A stretch of 32,830 nucleotides of DNA, taken from Methylomonas koyamae (lineage in GTDB: Bacteria > Pseudomonadota > Gammaproteobacteria > Methylococcales > Methylomonadaceae). The stretch's first letter is position 1; every line of letters starts with the position of its first letter. The DNA is taken from positions 1 to 32,830 of the forward strand of contig NZ_LUUK01000174.1 of assembly GCF_001644025.1 (NCBI RefSeq). Direction: 5' to 3'. The translations under genes were made by a program, and so were the position numbers. Below the pieces are notes generated by a model, which was given only the letters and a program-made list of their open reading frames with translations, made no database searches and was not told the origin of the DNA. Shown here piece by piece: positions 8,259-17,048 of this stretch.

Positions 8259-8477
8259 ATGGGCTTCAGTATTCCGCATTTGTTAGTGGTGTTGGTGATC
8301 GTGGTTCTGGTCTTCGGTACCAAGCGCTTAAAAAACGTCGGTGCCGATCTGGGCGAGGCGATCAAGGGTTTTCGTTCGGCGGTCAAGGAAGGAGGTGAAT
8401 CCGATAAGTCGTTAGCCAAGGAAAATGGCGAAACCCTGGAAGGCGAAGTGACTCATAAAGAAAAAGATCAGGTCTAA
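8259..8477 (+). CDS. tatA: Sec-independent protein translocase subunit TatA
   Basis: A 72-residue protein with one N-terminal membrane helix ([20 protein letters not shown]), the Phe-Gly hinge, an amphipathic helix ([19 protein letters not shown]) and a charged tail. TatA oligomers form the conduit through which TatBC passes folded, twin-arginine-tagged proteins across the inner membrane. A good Shine-Dalgarno (AGGAGCG) precedes the ATG. It is followed by tatB after three bases and belongs to the hisE-tatABC-yggS set. Confidence 0.97.
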   Translation: MGFSIPHLLVVLVIVVLVFGTKRLKNVGADLGEAIKGFRSAVKEGGESDKSLAKENGETLEGEVTHKEKDQV

Positions 8478-8480
8478 GCC

Positions 8481-8804
8481 ATGTTCGAAGTCGGTTTTTC
8501 CGAGTTGCTGATGATAGGGCTAGTGGCCCTGCTGGTGCTGGGGCCCGAAAAGCTGCCTAAGGCCGCGCGCATTGCGGGTTTATGGGTGGGTAAGGCGCGC
8601 GGCATCATTTCGACCGCCAAGGCCGAAATCAAACAGGAATTGCAGGCCGAGGAAATGCGGCAATTGTTGCAACAGCGAATCGGAGCCGACGAATTGCAAC
8701 AGGCCTTGAGAGACACCCAGTCCGCCGTGGACGACATCAACTTTAGCTTGCAGGCGCCGACCGAGACCGATCAGCCCAATGACCCGCCCAAATCCGCAGG
8801 ATAG
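8481..8804 (+). CDS. tatB: Sec-independent protein translocase subunit TatB
   Basis: A 107-residue protein, rather short for TatB but with the right form: a membrane helix starting MFEVGFSELLMIGLVALLVLGPEKLP, with the conserved glutamate at residue 8 and the Gly-Pro hinge that separates TatB from TatA, then a long amphipathic and charged helix. TatB with TatC forms the receptor for twin-arginine signal peptides. Its 3' end overlaps the start of tatC by 26 bases, a sign of translational coupling. Confidence 0.95.
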   Translation: MFEVGFSELLMIGLVALLVLGPEKLPKAARIAGLWVGKARGIISTAKAEIKQELQAEEMRQLLQQRIGADELQQALRDTQSAVDDINFSLQAPTETDQPNDPPKSAG

Positions 8805-9528
8805 CGAACAATCTTTTTTCAGTCATCTCGTCGAATTGCGCGACCGCCTGCTTAAGGTGGTGTTGTGCGTACTGTTGGTGTTCATCGGTACCGCCAGCTA
8901 TGCCAACGAGATTTACGCCTATTTGGCGGAGCCGCTGTTGGCGCACATGCCTAAAAACAGCTCGATGATCGCTATCGACGTCGCTTCGCCGTTTTTCACG
9001 CCGTTCAAGCTGGCCTTCGTCGTCGCGGTGTTCGCCGCCATTCCGTTTATTCTCTATCAGTTTTGGGGCTTCGTCGCGCCGGGTTTATACCGTCATGAAA
9101 AGCTGATGGTATTGCCGTTATTGGTTGCCAGTACCTTGTTGTTTTACGGCGGCGCGGCATTTGCGTATTTTCTGGTGTTTCCGTTGGTGTTCGGTTATTT
9201 GACCGCGACCGCGCCGGCCGGGGTCGCGGTGATGACCGACATCGCCACCTATCTCGATTTCGTATTGGGGATGTTTTTTGCGTTCGGAGTTTGCTTCGAG
9301 GTGCCGATTTTTACGATCGTACTGGTTTGGGCCGGCATCGTTTCGCCGGAAAGTTTGGCCGAAAAGCGTCCTTACGTCATCGTCGGTGTGTTTGTGGTTG
9401 CGATGTTTTTGACGCCGCCGGATGCTTTGTCGCAAACCTTGTTGGCCGTGCCGATGTGGATGCTGTTCGAGTCCGGCTTGTTGTTTTCCCGTTTGTTCGT
9501 GGGTAAGCGGAGCGATGAGTCGTCATGA
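8779..9528 (+). CDS. tatC: Sec-independent protein translocase subunit TatC
   Basis: A 249-residue protein with six membrane helices and the conserved N-terminal block SHLVELRDRLLK, followed by the first periplasmic loop and the FWGFVAPGLYRHEK motif. TatC is the core receptor that recognises twin-arginine signal peptides. It overlaps tatB by 26 bases and yggS by four (ATGA at 9525-9528), so the whole block is probably one coupled operon. Genes needing Tat export are not identified in this window. Confidence 0.98.
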   Translation: MTRPNPQDSEQSFFSHLVELRDRLLKVVLCVLLVFIGTASYANEIYAYLAEPLLAHMPKNSSMIAIDVASPFFTPFKLAFVVAVFAAIPFILYQFWGFVAPGLYRHEKLMVLPLLVASTLLFYGGAAFAYFLVFPLVFGYLTATAPAGVAVMTDIATYLDFVLGMFFAFGVCFEVPIFTIVLVWAGIVSPESLAEKRPYVIVGVFVVAMFLTPPDALSQTLLAVPMWMLFESGLLFSRLFVGKRSDESS

Positions 9529-10211
9529 CGACGATAGCAGAGCGTTTCGCGGCGGTGACCGCCGAATTGCGCGCCGCCGAGATCGCCGTCGGCCGGGCGA
9601 CCGGATGCGTGCGTTTGTTGGCAGTCAGTAAAACCAAACCCGCCGCCGACGTGGCCGCCGCCTATCGTTGGGGGCAGCGCCATTTCGGCGAAAATTACCT
9701 ACAGGAGGCTTTGATAAAGCAGCAGGCATTGTCGGCGTTTGCGATCTCCTGGCATTTCATCGGGCCGATTCAATCCAATAAAACCAAGCCGATCGCCCAG
9801 CATTTCGCCTGGGTGCATAGCGTCGATCGACTGAAAATCGCCGAGCGGCTCAGCGAGCAGCGCCCGGATTATCTGCCGCCGTTGAATGTTTGCTTGCAAG
9901 TCAACATCAGCGGTGAAGCCAGTAAATCCGGTGTGGCGCTGGCCGAGCTGCCGGCGTTGGTCGAACAAGTGGCGAAGTTGCCCCGGTTGAGGTTGCGCGG
10001 CGTGATGGCCATACCCGAGCCGCAATCCGACTATGCCGCGCAATGCCAGCCTTACCGCTCGCTTTGCTCGGCGGTTCAGGCGTTGAATCTGCCTGGGTTG
10101 GATACCTTGTCTTACGGCATGAGTGGCGATTTGCGGGCCGCGGTCGCCGAAGGCTCGACGTTGGTGCGGATCGGCACGGCGCTGTTCGGCGAGCGTTCTA
10201 GCCTTCGCTAG
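9525..10211 (+). CDS. yggS: YggS-family pyridoxal phosphate homeostasis protein
   Basis: A 228-residue alanine-racemase-like TIM barrel of the YggS/PROSC (PLPBP) family. The PLP-binding lysine is in LLAVSKTKP (Lys36), followed by HFGENYLQEA, SWHFIGPIQSNK and, near the end, the phosphate-binding SYGMSGD block. The protein binds PLP without a known catalytic reaction and keeps vitamin B6 and amino acid pools in balance. Its ATG overlaps the tatC stop, whereas in many other bacteria yggS is near pilT or proC. argS follows after 54 bases. Confidence 0.95.
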   Translation: MTTIAERFAAVTAELRAAEIAVGRATGCVRLLAVSKTKPAADVAAAYRWGQRHFGENYLQEALIKQQALSAFAISWHFIGPIQSNKTKPIAQHFAWVHSVDRLKIAERLSEQRPDYLPPLNVCLQVNISGEASKSGVALAELPALVEQVAKLPRLRLRGVMAIPEPQSDYAAQCQPYRSLCSAVQALNLPGLDTLSYGMSGDLRAAVAEGSTLVRIGTALFGERSSLR

Positions 10212-10265
10212 GGTTTTCGTGGATAATGGCGAACATTTTTCGACGAATCCGCATCGACCGACGCA

Positions 10266-12026
10266 ATGAAACAAACGCTGGAATCTCTGTTACAACAATC
10301 CGTTAACGCACTGAAAGCGGAAGGCATACTCGACAGCGATTTTGAAGCTCAAATCAATCTGGAGCGGACCAAGGACGCCCAGCACGGCGATTTCGCGACC
10401 AATCTAGCGATGTTGTTGGCCAAGCCGGCCAAATCCTCTCCCAGAGTTCTGGCCGAGAAAATCGTGGCAGCGTTGCCTGTCGATACGTTGGTTAGCAAAG
10501 TCGAGATCGCAGGCCCCGGCTTCATCAATTTTTTCATTAATCCCGACAGTCAGTTCGAAGTCGTCAAACAAGTTCTGGACGCCGGCGCCGGTTTCGGCTT
10601 GAGCACAATCGGCGCAGGCCAGCGGGTACAGGTCGAATTCGTTTCCGCCAATCCGACCGGGCCCTTGCATGTCGGGCACGGACGGGGAGCCGCCTACGGT
10701 TCGGCGGTGGCCGATCTGCTCGAAGCGGCCGGTTTCGAGGTCGAACGCGAGTATTACGTTAACGATGCCGGCCGACAGATGGATATTTTGGCCACCAGCG
10801 TCTGGCTACGCTATTTGGAAGCCGTAGGCGAAGTCTTGACGTTTCCGAGCAACGGCTATCGCGGCGAATACGTTCGCGACATCGCGGCGAATCTGCAGCG
10901 AAATGCCGGCGAGGCCTACCGTCGGCCAGTGGAGCAAGTGCTGGCGGATTTGCCCGCCGACGAGCCGCAAGGCGGCGATAAGGAAAAGCATATCGATGCG
11001 CTGATCGAACGCGCTAAAAGTTTGTTAGGTGCCGAGGCTTACGGCGCGGTATTCGATGCCGGCCTGAATGAGATTCTGGCTGATATCAAGGACGATCTCG
11101 AAGAATTCGGCGTTGGTTACCAGAACTGGTTTTCCGAACGCTCGCTGATGGACGACCGGTCGGTGCAAACCGCATTGAAGCGCTTGGAAGACGCCGGGTA
11201 TTTGTACGTGCAGGACGGCGCTACTTGGTTCGCGTCCAGTCGGCTCGGCGACGAGAAGGATAGAGTGGTGGTGCGCGATAACGGGCAGACCACCTATTTT
11301 GCGTCCGATATTGCCTACCACATGAATAAGCTGGATCGAGGTTTCGACCGGATCGTCAACATTTGGGGTGCCGACCATCACGGTTACATTCCGAGGGTGA
11401 GGGCGGCGATGCAGGCGCTGGGCGCCGACGAGGCCAAATTGAAAGTGCTGCTGGTGCAATTCGCGGTGTTGTATCGCGGCGACGAGAAGGTGCAAATGTC
11501 CACGCGATCCGGCGAGTTCGTCACGCTACGCCAGCTTCGCGGCGAAGTCGGCAGGGATGCCTGCCGCTTTTTCTACGTCATGCGTAAGTCCGAGCAGCAT
11601 ATGGATTTCGACCTGAAATTGGCGACCTCGAAAACCAACGAAAATCCGGTGTACTACGTGCAATACGCGCACGCCAGGGTGTGCAGCGTGTTACGGCAGT
11701 TGGACGAGAAAGGCCGCCGTCGCGATCCGCAATTGGGCCTGGCCAATCTAAACTTGCTGACCGAGGAACAGGAAAGCGCGTTGTTGACCACCTTGGCTAA
11801 GTATCCGGAGGTGCTGGAAAAGGCCGCCGTTCAATATGAACCGCACCAATTGATTCAGTATCTACGCGAGTTGGCCAACCAGTTCCACGCTTATTACAAC
11901 GCCCACCAATTCCTGGTCGATGACGAGCGCTTATGCAATGCCCGCCTGAATTTGATTTGCGCGGTCAAGCAGGTACTGGTTAATGGTTTGACCTTGCTGA
12001 AAATTAACGCTCCAGAAGCGATGTAA
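10266..12026 (+). CDS. argS: Arginyl-tRNA synthetase
   Basis: A 586-residue class I synthetase, normal for ArgRS. Motifs in order: the N-terminal Add-1 tRNA-recognition domain (about 1-110), the HIGH-type signature HVGH at residues 135-138 within [13 protein letters not shown], the catalytic domain with insertions, a [13 protein letters not shown] element seen here as [10 protein letters not shown] in place of a canonical KMSKS, as is usual for ArgRS, and the all-helical anticodon-binding (DALR) domain at the end. It charges tRNA-Arg. The stop abuts directly on the SPOR-protein ATG, so the two are likely co-transcribed. Confidence 0.98.
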   Translation: MKQTLESLLQQSVNALKAEGILDSDFEAQINLERTKDAQHGDFATNLAMLLAKPAKSSPRVLAEKIVAALPVDTLVSKVEIAGPGFINFFINPDSQFEVVKQVLDAGAGFGLSTIGAGQRVQVEFVSANPTGPLHVGHGRGAAYGSAVADLLEAAGFEVEREYYVNDAGRQMDILATSVWLRYLEAVGEVLTFPSNGYRGEYVRDIAANLQRNAGEAYRRPVEQVLADLPADEPQGGDKEKHIDALIERAKSLLGAEAYGAVFDAGLNEILADIKDDLEEFGVGYQNWFSERSLMDDRSVQTALKRLEDAGYLYVQDGATWFASSRLGDEKDRVVVRDNGQTTYFASDIAYHMNKLDRGFDRIVNIWGADHHGYIPRVRAAMQALGADEAKLKVLLVQFAVLYRGDEKVQMSTRSGEFVTLRQLRGEVGRDACRFFYVMRKSEQHMDFDLKLATSKTNENPVYYVQYAHARVCSVLRQLDEKGRRRDPQLGLANLNLLTEEQESALLTTLAKYPEVLEKAAVQYEPHQLIQYLRELANQFHAYYNAHQFLVDDERLCNARLNLICAVKQVLVNGLTLLKINAPEAM

Positions 12027-12686
12027 ATGGCCAGAGATTACAAACATCGCGTCCAGTCGGCCAGTTATGCCAATAGCCGCAGGCGCCCCCAGAAAAAAGG
12101 GATAGCGCCGTGGCGTTGGTTGGTTGTGATCGGCTTGGTGGCGGCTTTTGTGGTGTTTTTGAATATGATCCGCAAAATGGTGCCGGAACTGACCGCCGCC
12201 AAGCCGGAATTGGCGACGCCGCCGGCCGCCGAGATCGTCAAGCGCGAATTGCCGGTGCAATCGCCGACGCCGGCCAAGGCGGATTCGAAAGAGACCAAGC
12301 CCGAGGAGGCTAAAGCCGAAACGGCCGCGCCGGCGGAGCCGGAAGAGCCGCGTTACGAGTTTTATACCATCCTGCCGCAGGCCGAAGTCGTGGTCCCCGA
12401 TTACGAAATCAAGACACGGGTGCGCGAGCAGTTGGTCGGCAAGACCAAGGCGACCAAATACGTGATGCAGGCAGGCTCGTTTCGAGAGGCGGCGGAAGCG
12501 GAGCGGCATAAGGCCAAGCTGGCTTTGTTGGGGATAGAATCTCGCGTCGAGAAAGCGAAGGTCGGCGAAACCATTTGGCACCGTGTCAAGATTGGCCCCT
12601 ACGATAACCCGGCCAGCGTATCGACGATCAAGGAATTGCTGCAGAAAAACGGCATCGGCGTGATTGTGACCGAGAACGGTCATTAG
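12027..12686 (+). CDS. SPOR-domain inner membrane protein, FtsN-like
   Basis: A 219-residue bitopic protein: a short basic cytoplasmic tail, one membrane helix (about residues 29-48), a low-complexity Ala/Pro/Glu/Lys periplasmic linker (about 55-115), and a C-terminal SPOR domain (about 140-217; KYVMQAGSFREAAEAE start). SPOR domains bind denuded septal peptidoglycan; FtsN is the classic example and triggers septal synthesis. An SPOR gene directly after argS is common in gammaproteobacteria. Whether this is FtsN itself or another SPOR protein cannot be settled, as the FtsN essential helix is not obvious. Confidence 0.9.
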   Translation: MARDYKHRVQSASYANSRRRPQKKGIAPWRWLVVIGLVAAFVVFLNMIRKMVPELTAAKPELATPPAAEIVKRELPVQSPTPAKADSKETKPEEAKAETAAPAEPEEPRYEFYTILPQAEVVVPDYEIKTRVREQLVGKTKATKYVMQAGSFREAAEAERHKAKLALLGIESRVEKAKVGETIWHRVKIGPYDNPASVSTIKELLQKNGIGVIVTENGH

Positions 12687-12691
12687 TCCGT

Positions 12692-13138
12692 TTATTTATT
12701 CAGATGCCGCTGCCGGCGGCGCGGCGCGATAATGCCGGTCGCCAGTGAAATTTCCCGCAAAAAGCATAACAATCCGGCAATCAATGCCAGCATCGCCGCG
12801 ACGAATAGCGTCGACACCAAATTCGACAGATCCACCGTGACCTGGACGCCTAGGAACATCGTGACGATCGATAAGCAAATCAATAGCGCGCACACCGTGC
12901 ACAACGTAATCGCCCAGCGAATCCAGAGGCCGCGTCTGGCCAGTGTTTGCATCTCGGCATAATGTTTGTCGCCTTCCTCTCCGGCCAGCTTGGACAGCGT
13001 TCGAAACCGGTCTACAGCTCGGCCAAGCCGGTTAGTTAGGACACTCAACAAGCCGGCGACACCGGTCAGTAGAAACACCGGGGCAACCGCCTGTTGGATA
13101 ACGTGGGCGACGGTGGGGATATTGTCTATGGCGTCCAT
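12692..13138 (-). CDS. DUF2721 family membrane protein
   Basis: A 148-residue protein with three hydrophobic segments (about 17-35, 70-95 and 104-128) and a basic C-terminus (PRRRQRHLNK). The NRLGRAVDRFRTL block after the first helix is characteristic of the DUF2721 family, whose function is unknown. It converges with the FtsN-like gene (five bases between stops) and is divergent from the TIGR03790 gene. Nothing in the sequence points to a catalytic site. Confidence 0.85.
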   Translation of the reverse strand: MDAIDNIPTVAHVIQQAVAPVFLLTGVAGLLSVLTNRLGRAVDRFRTLSKLAGEEGDKHYAEMQTLARRGLWIRWAITLCTVCALLICLSIVTMFLGVQVTVDLSNLVSTLFVAAMLALIAGLLCFLREISLATGIIAPRRRQRHLNK

Positions 13139-13168
13139 CTGATTTTTTCCGCGAATGAATTGTATTTT

Positions 13169-13198
13169 GACCGAAGGTGGGGCCTGAACTATTCGGTC
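13169..13198. repeat. Inverted repeat in the DUF2721/TIGR03790 divergent region
   Basis: GACCGAA (13169-13175) and TTCGGTC (13192-13198) form perfect 7-base arms with a 16-base spacer, about 30-60 bases upstream of the DUF2721 start and about 140 bases before the TIGR03790 start. No T run follows, so it is not a terminator. It could be a regulatory dyad; chance cannot be excluded. Confidence 0.3.
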
Positions 13199-13338
13199 GG
13201 CTAAGCGATCAAACAGCTATCTTGTGGCCCGCGCATTGGTTTGGGGATTTTACAAATCCTGGTTGCATTTAGGCCAGTGCCGACTACATTGGCGGTTTAG
13301 CTTTACTCGTCGGCAGTCGTCTTTTCTGGAGTTCCCCG

Positions 13339-14409
13339 GTGTCCTATCTTCGAATCCTCAACTTGGCGTTAATCGCTTTATTGGCGAGCGGCGTATGCTC
13401 GCGGGCCGGGCTGGCGGCGATTTCGCCGCTCTATCAGCCGTCGCCGGCGCTGGAGGCGGCCGATTTGGCGGTCATTGTAAACGACGCCGATCCGTTGAGC
13501 CGGCGCATTGGCGAATATTATCAGGTCAAGCGGCGCATCCCGGCCGATCAGATCATCCATGTCAGCTTCGCGCCGAATCGACCGGTCATGTCTAAGCAGG
13601 AATTCACGGCGCTGAAACAAAAGCTGGACCAGCGGACGCCGGAAGCCGTGCAAGCGTATGCGATCACTTGGTTGCAACCGTTCCGGGTTGAATGTATGTC
13701 GATTACGACCGCGCTGGCGGCCGGTTTCGATTCGTCGTTTTGCGCGAAAGGCTGTCAGCAAACCCGTGGGAATCCGTATTACGCGTCCGAAACCGATCGT
13801 CCTTTTAAGGCGCACGGTTGGCGACCGACGATGGCGGTGGCCGGTGCGACGTTCGAGGAGGCCAAGCGCTTGATCGATACCGGTGTCGCCGCCGACTACA
13901 GTCAGCCCAAGGGCGCGGCCTATTTGCTGAAAACCTCGGATAAGGCGCGCAGCTCGCGGGCCGTTTTGTTTCCGGAAATCGCCAAGGGTTTGAGCCAGTT
14001 TTGGCCGGTGTATTATTTGGAACAGGATTACATTGCCGGTCGGCAGGATGTGATGTTTTATTTTACCGGCTTGACCAAAGTGCCGCATATTGCCGATAAC
14101 CGCTATTTGCCCGGCGCGGTGGCCGATCATTTGACGTCGTCGGGCGGCGTGATGTCGGGCAGCGATCAAATGAACATTCAGGAATGGTTGCGGGCCGGGG
14201 CGACCGGCAGTTACGGCGCGGTGGTCGAGCCGTGTAATTTTCCGGCCAAGTTTTCCAATCCCGGCGTCCTGATGTACTTTTATTTGCGCGGCAGCAGCCT
14301 GATCGAGGCTTATTGGAAAAGCGTCGCGCAGCCCGGTCAAGGCATTTTTGTCGGCGAGCCGCTGGCCAAACCGTTTGCCTACCCGCCGCGCGTCGGCGCG
14401 GAGCATTGA
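13339..14409 (+). CDS. TIGR03790 family exported protein (GTG start)
   Basis: A 356-residue protein of the TIGR03790 family, of unknown function. The start is GTG at 13339, eight bases after GGAG (13327-13330); it gives a signal peptide (hydrophobic stretch LNLALIALLASGVCSRAGLAA, residues about 7-27 in sum), so the protein is probably exported. The mature part begins with the family block around SPALEAADLAVIVNDADPLS and YYQVKRRIPADQI. A late segment (PCNFPAKFSNPGVLM) is also conserved in my memory of the family. It converges with a diguanylate cyclase gene, 10 bases between stops. No catalytic residues can be assigned. Confidence 0.85.
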   Translation: MSYLRILNLALIALLASGVCSRAGLAAISPLYQPSPALEAADLAVIVNDADPLSRRIGEYYQVKRRIPADQIIHVSFAPNRPVMSKQEFTALKQKLDQRTPEAVQAYAITWLQPFRVECMSITTALAAGFDSSFCAKGCQQTRGNPYYASETDRPFKAHGWRPTMAVAGATFEEAKRLIDTGVAADYSQPKGAAYLLKTSDKARSSRAVLFPEIAKGLSQFWPVYYLEQDYIAGRQDVMFYFTGLTKVPHIADNRYLPGAVADHLTSSGGVMSGSDQMNIQEWLRAGATGSYGAVVEPCNFPAKFSNPGVLMYFYLRGSSLIEAYWKSVAQPGQGIFVGEPLAKPFAYPPRVGAEH

Positions 14410-14419
14410 GTACTTTGCG

Positions 14420-15787
14420 TCAATCCGCGACGACAACCCGGTTGCGGCCGCCGTTTTTGGCCAGATACAGGGCCTGATCCGCGCGGGTAATCAAATCCAG
14501 GCGGTTATCGCCGTGCTCTGGATAGAGCGACATACCGATCGAGGCCGTGACGCTCGTTCTGGTCCCGGTTTCGGTTTTGTAAGACAGGCTTTCCACCGCC
14601 GACCGTAGCGAATTCAGGCGTTCGACGGCGGCGTCCACGGCGATTTCGGTCATGACGATGACGAATTCCTCGCCGCCGTATCGGCAGACGATGTCGTTGC
14701 CGCGCCGGAAGCGACTCATCAATTGCGCGACTTGCCTTAATACCTCGTCGCCGGTGTCGTGTCCGTAAGTGTCGTTCAGCCTCTTGAAGTGATCGATGTC
14801 CAGTATGGCGATTGCCAGCGTTTGGTCGGCTCGGTGCATACGGACCAGCTCCCGATCCACTGCTTCTTCTAGAAAACGGCGATTGAACAGTCCGGTCAAC
14901 GGATCCCGTATCGATAGCGCATGCAATTCCTCGCGCAAGGTCAGATTGGCGAGCGCCAGACGGGCGCTGTCGGCCGCGGTTTCGGCAATCGAGAATTTGC
15001 GCTGAATTTCTTCCGGGTCCATACCGCCTAAGTGGTACTCGATGTGAATCAGGCCTAATCCGTGAGAGTGGGCCAGTAGCGGAATGCAAATATAAGCGGC
15101 GGTCGTTTGCTTAACGTGCCGGCAAATTGGATTGATGGCGCGTCCGTCGCCGGCGATATGAATTCGCCCGCGCCGCATGCCCCAGCAATCGTTCGGCATG
15201 AACAGTTTTTCCAAGTCCGTCCGGCCCCATTGATCCACCAGAGTCAGTGCGCGGGATTGCGGTTCCATGATGTAAACCCCGCCTTCGGTGTTGGGAAACA
15301 GTGCGACCAGCGCCGTTTTGATAATCGGGTAGGCTTCGTCCGTTTTCTGGCAGCTCTGCAACAAGTCCGTCATTTCCCGAATCAGTTGCATTTGGGCGAT
15401 CGCCGATTCGAGTTCCCGTTGGGCTTTTTTCAGCGCGGTGATGTCGCGCGCCGCCGCGAATAGGCCGGCAACATTGCCTTCCTCGTCCCGGTATACCGAC
15501 GCGTTATAGAGCACCTCGGTGATTTTGCCGGAGGCGTGGCAGATTGCTAGCGGGTAGTCCATTACCGTGCCTTGCGAGAAGGCCAGCTGATAACCGTCTC
15601 GGGCTCTCTGTGGCTCGGTGAAGTAATTGGAAAAATCGCTGCCGATCAGGGCTTTTCGTGGGACGCCGGTGACTTTTTCGGTAGCTCGGTTTACATCCAT
15701 GATTTTGCCGTCGGCGCTAATCGTTACCAAGGGGTCCAAACTGGCTTCTATCAGGCTGCGGGCGTAAGAGCTTCTAGAATGTTTCAT
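14420..15787 (-). CDS. Diguanylate cyclase with PAS and GAF-like sensor domains
   Basis: A 455-residue cytoplasmic signalling protein. Residues about 10-125 form a PAS domain with its PAC extension, about 140-285 a GAF-like domain, and about 290-455 a GGDEF domain. The active site is GGEEF (371-375), which is competent, and the inhibitory I-site RGND (362-365) sits the proper five residues upstream, so it should make cyclic di-GMP from two GTP and be subject to product inhibition. There is no membrane helix, and the PAS and GAF ligands are unknown. It has no close partner; the nitroreductase on the same strand is 144 bases upstream. Confidence 0.95.
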   Translation of the reverse strand: MKHSRSSYARSLIEASLDPLVTISADGKIMDVNRATEKVTGVPRKALIGSDFSNYFTEPQRARDGYQLAFSQGTVMDYPLAICHASGKITEVLYNASVYRDEEGNVAGLFAAARDITALKKAQRELESAIAQMQLIREMTDLLQSCQKTDEAYPIIKTALVALFPNTEGGVYIMEPQSRALTLVDQWGRTDLEKLFMPNDCWGMRRGRIHIAGDGRAINPICRHVKQTTAAYICIPLLAHSHGLGLIHIEYHLGGMDPEEIQRKFSIAETAADSARLALANLTLREELHALSIRDPLTGLFNRRFLEEAVDRELVRMHRADQTLAIAILDIDHFKRLNDTYGHDTGDEVLRQVAQLMSRFRRGNDIVCRYGGEEFVIVMTEIAVDAAVERLNSLRSAVESLSYKTETGTRTSVTASIGMSLYPEHGDNRLDLITRADQALYLAKNGGRNRVVVAD

Positions 15788-15931
15788 GGCATGGGCTCCG
15801 GCGACGACGATATGGCGCTCCCTGCGACGCGCGACATAAGGCGGCTAGACGCGCGCTTGGTCTGGACGCGCGAAATCCTTGAGGTTTCAAGAGATTCTTC
15901 GAACGGCGATTTTACCCGCCTGGCGCCGGGA

Positions 15932-16525
15932 TTATTCGTCCCAGTGGCCGAAGTATGCACGTTGCCGCAGTTCGGCGCGGCTCCGAACCGCCAGTTCGGC
16001 CGTTCGAAATTCCTCGGGAAGTTCCTCGGCATCCGCTTGATAACCGATCGCCAGCATCGCCATCGGCGTGCAATGCTCGGGTAGGCCGAAAGCTTGCCGG
16101 GCCGCCGCCGCGTCGAAACCGCCCATTTGATGGCTCGCCAGGCCCAGCGCACCGGCTTGCAGGCATAGGTTTAAGGCCGCCGCCCCGGTATCGTACATCG
16201 CCCAACGGTTGGCTTGGCCGTTGTGGTTGAAGTTCGCCATCGCGACCGATAGGATTAGTACCGGCGCGTGGCGGGCCCATAGCCGGTTTTTGTCGTTGAT
16301 GATTTCCAAAGCCCGCGCCCAAGCGTCCGGGTGGGTGGATTTGTCGCAAACCACGAAGCGCCAGGGTTGATCGTTGAAGCAGGAGGGCGCCCAGCGCGCG
16401 GCTTCCAGTAACGCGGTCAGGTCTTCGGCCGATACCGGACGATCCGGGGCGAAAGCCCTGGGACTCCAGCGTTGGGCGATCAGTGGGTGAATGGCGACCG
16501 AGGTGAGGGCGGGTTTGTTGGACAT
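15932..16525 (-). CDS. Nitroreductase family protein
   Basis: A 197-residue FMN-dependent nitroreductase-fold protein. The N-terminal FMN-binding block (RWSPRAFAPDRPVSAEDL, then ARWAPSCFNDQPWRFVV) and the central MYDTGAAALNLCLQAGALG helix are typical. Such enzymes use NAD(P)H to reduce nitro compounds, quinones or other acceptors. The start was set at 16525 because AAGGAG lies five bases upstream of that ATG; an in-frame ATG at 16564 would add 13 residues without a ribosome binding site. The physiological substrate is unknown. Divergent from the small membrane gene at 16628. Confidence 0.92.
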   Translation of the reverse strand: MSNKPALTSVAIHPLIAQRWSPRAFAPDRPVSAEDLTALLEAARWAPSCFNDQPWRFVVCDKSTHPDAWARALEIINDKNRLWARHAPVLILSVAMANFNHNGQANRWAMYDTGAAALNLCLQAGALGLASHQMGGFDAAAARQAFGLPEHCTPMAMLAIGYQADAEELPEEFRTAELAVRSRAELRQRAYFGHWDE

Positions 16526-16558
16526 CTCGACTCCTTGCTGCGGGTGTAGGGAAGTGAC

Positions 16559-16608
16559 TTGCAAAAACCGAAATTAGCGCTAATATAATAGCGAATCAAA
16601 ATTATAAT
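16559..16608 (+). promoter_or_regulatory. Divergent promoter region with palindrome and two TATAAT boxes
   Basis: The 102 bases between the nitroreductase and the small membrane gene hold a perfect 12-base palindrome, ATTAGCGCTAAT (16573-16584), and two exact TATAAT hexamers (16584-16589 and 16603-16608). A TTGCAA at 16559-16564 lies 19 bases before the first hexamer; the second has no good -35. The palindrome abuts the first -10 box, a typical repressor position. Which gene it controls is not known. Confidence 0.45.
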
Positions 16609-16627
16609 AACGAGAAGGGGGTTCATC

Positions 16628-16840
16628 ATGCCAAAAAGCACTCACTTTTGGACCATGATTTTTTTCGGTATGGCCTTTATTGTGGCGCAGTTTGCCGAAT
16701 CCGCCATTGCGAAAACGGGGGATTCCGCCGCATTGCGAATGTCCAACCTTTTGGATTACGACCATCCGTTTACCGCGGTCGCCGTCAGCGCCTTGATTGC
16801 GGGCGTCTACTGGCTGTACTGGTTGCGACACAGGGTCTGA
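16628..16840 (+). CDS. Small two-helix membrane protein (hypothetical)
   Basis: A 70-residue protein with two hydrophobic segments (about residues 8-26, FWTMIFFGMAFIVAQFAES, and 48-66) and a short polar loop. A purine-rich GAAGGGGG lies about seven bases before the ATG and a consensus -10 box upstream, so it is likely real although I do not recognise the family. It is divergent from the nitroreductase gene and followed by about 208 bases without a gene before ileS. No function can be assigned. Confidence 0.7.
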   Translation: MPKSTHFWTMIFFGMAFIVAQFAESAIAKTGDSAALRMSNLLDYDHPFTAVAVSALIAGVYWLYWLRHRV

Positions 16841-17048
16841 CACGACTCTCTCTTTGACACCCGCGTCAAGCGGATAGCGCCCGTCGGATTCCGGCCGTCA
16901 TTCGGCTGGATAACCGCAGTCCACGCTTTCTAGCGGTCAGTTAATGATGCTAGAATCGCTCGTTTAATTATGCCATTTAATTCATCAGGCTAATCGATAC
17001 CGGCGCTTTTCGCTCGCTCGGCGTCGATTCGCCCATCCAGATACGAGC

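Noticed and set aside
13378-14436. 352-codon frame on the - strand
   Set aside because: Antisense to the TIGR03790 gene; no ribosome site or domain.
16854-16869. TTGAC / GTCAA inverted repeat with a TTGACA hexamer before ileS
   Set aside because: Arms are only five bases, and no -10 box lies at a proper distance from the hexamer.
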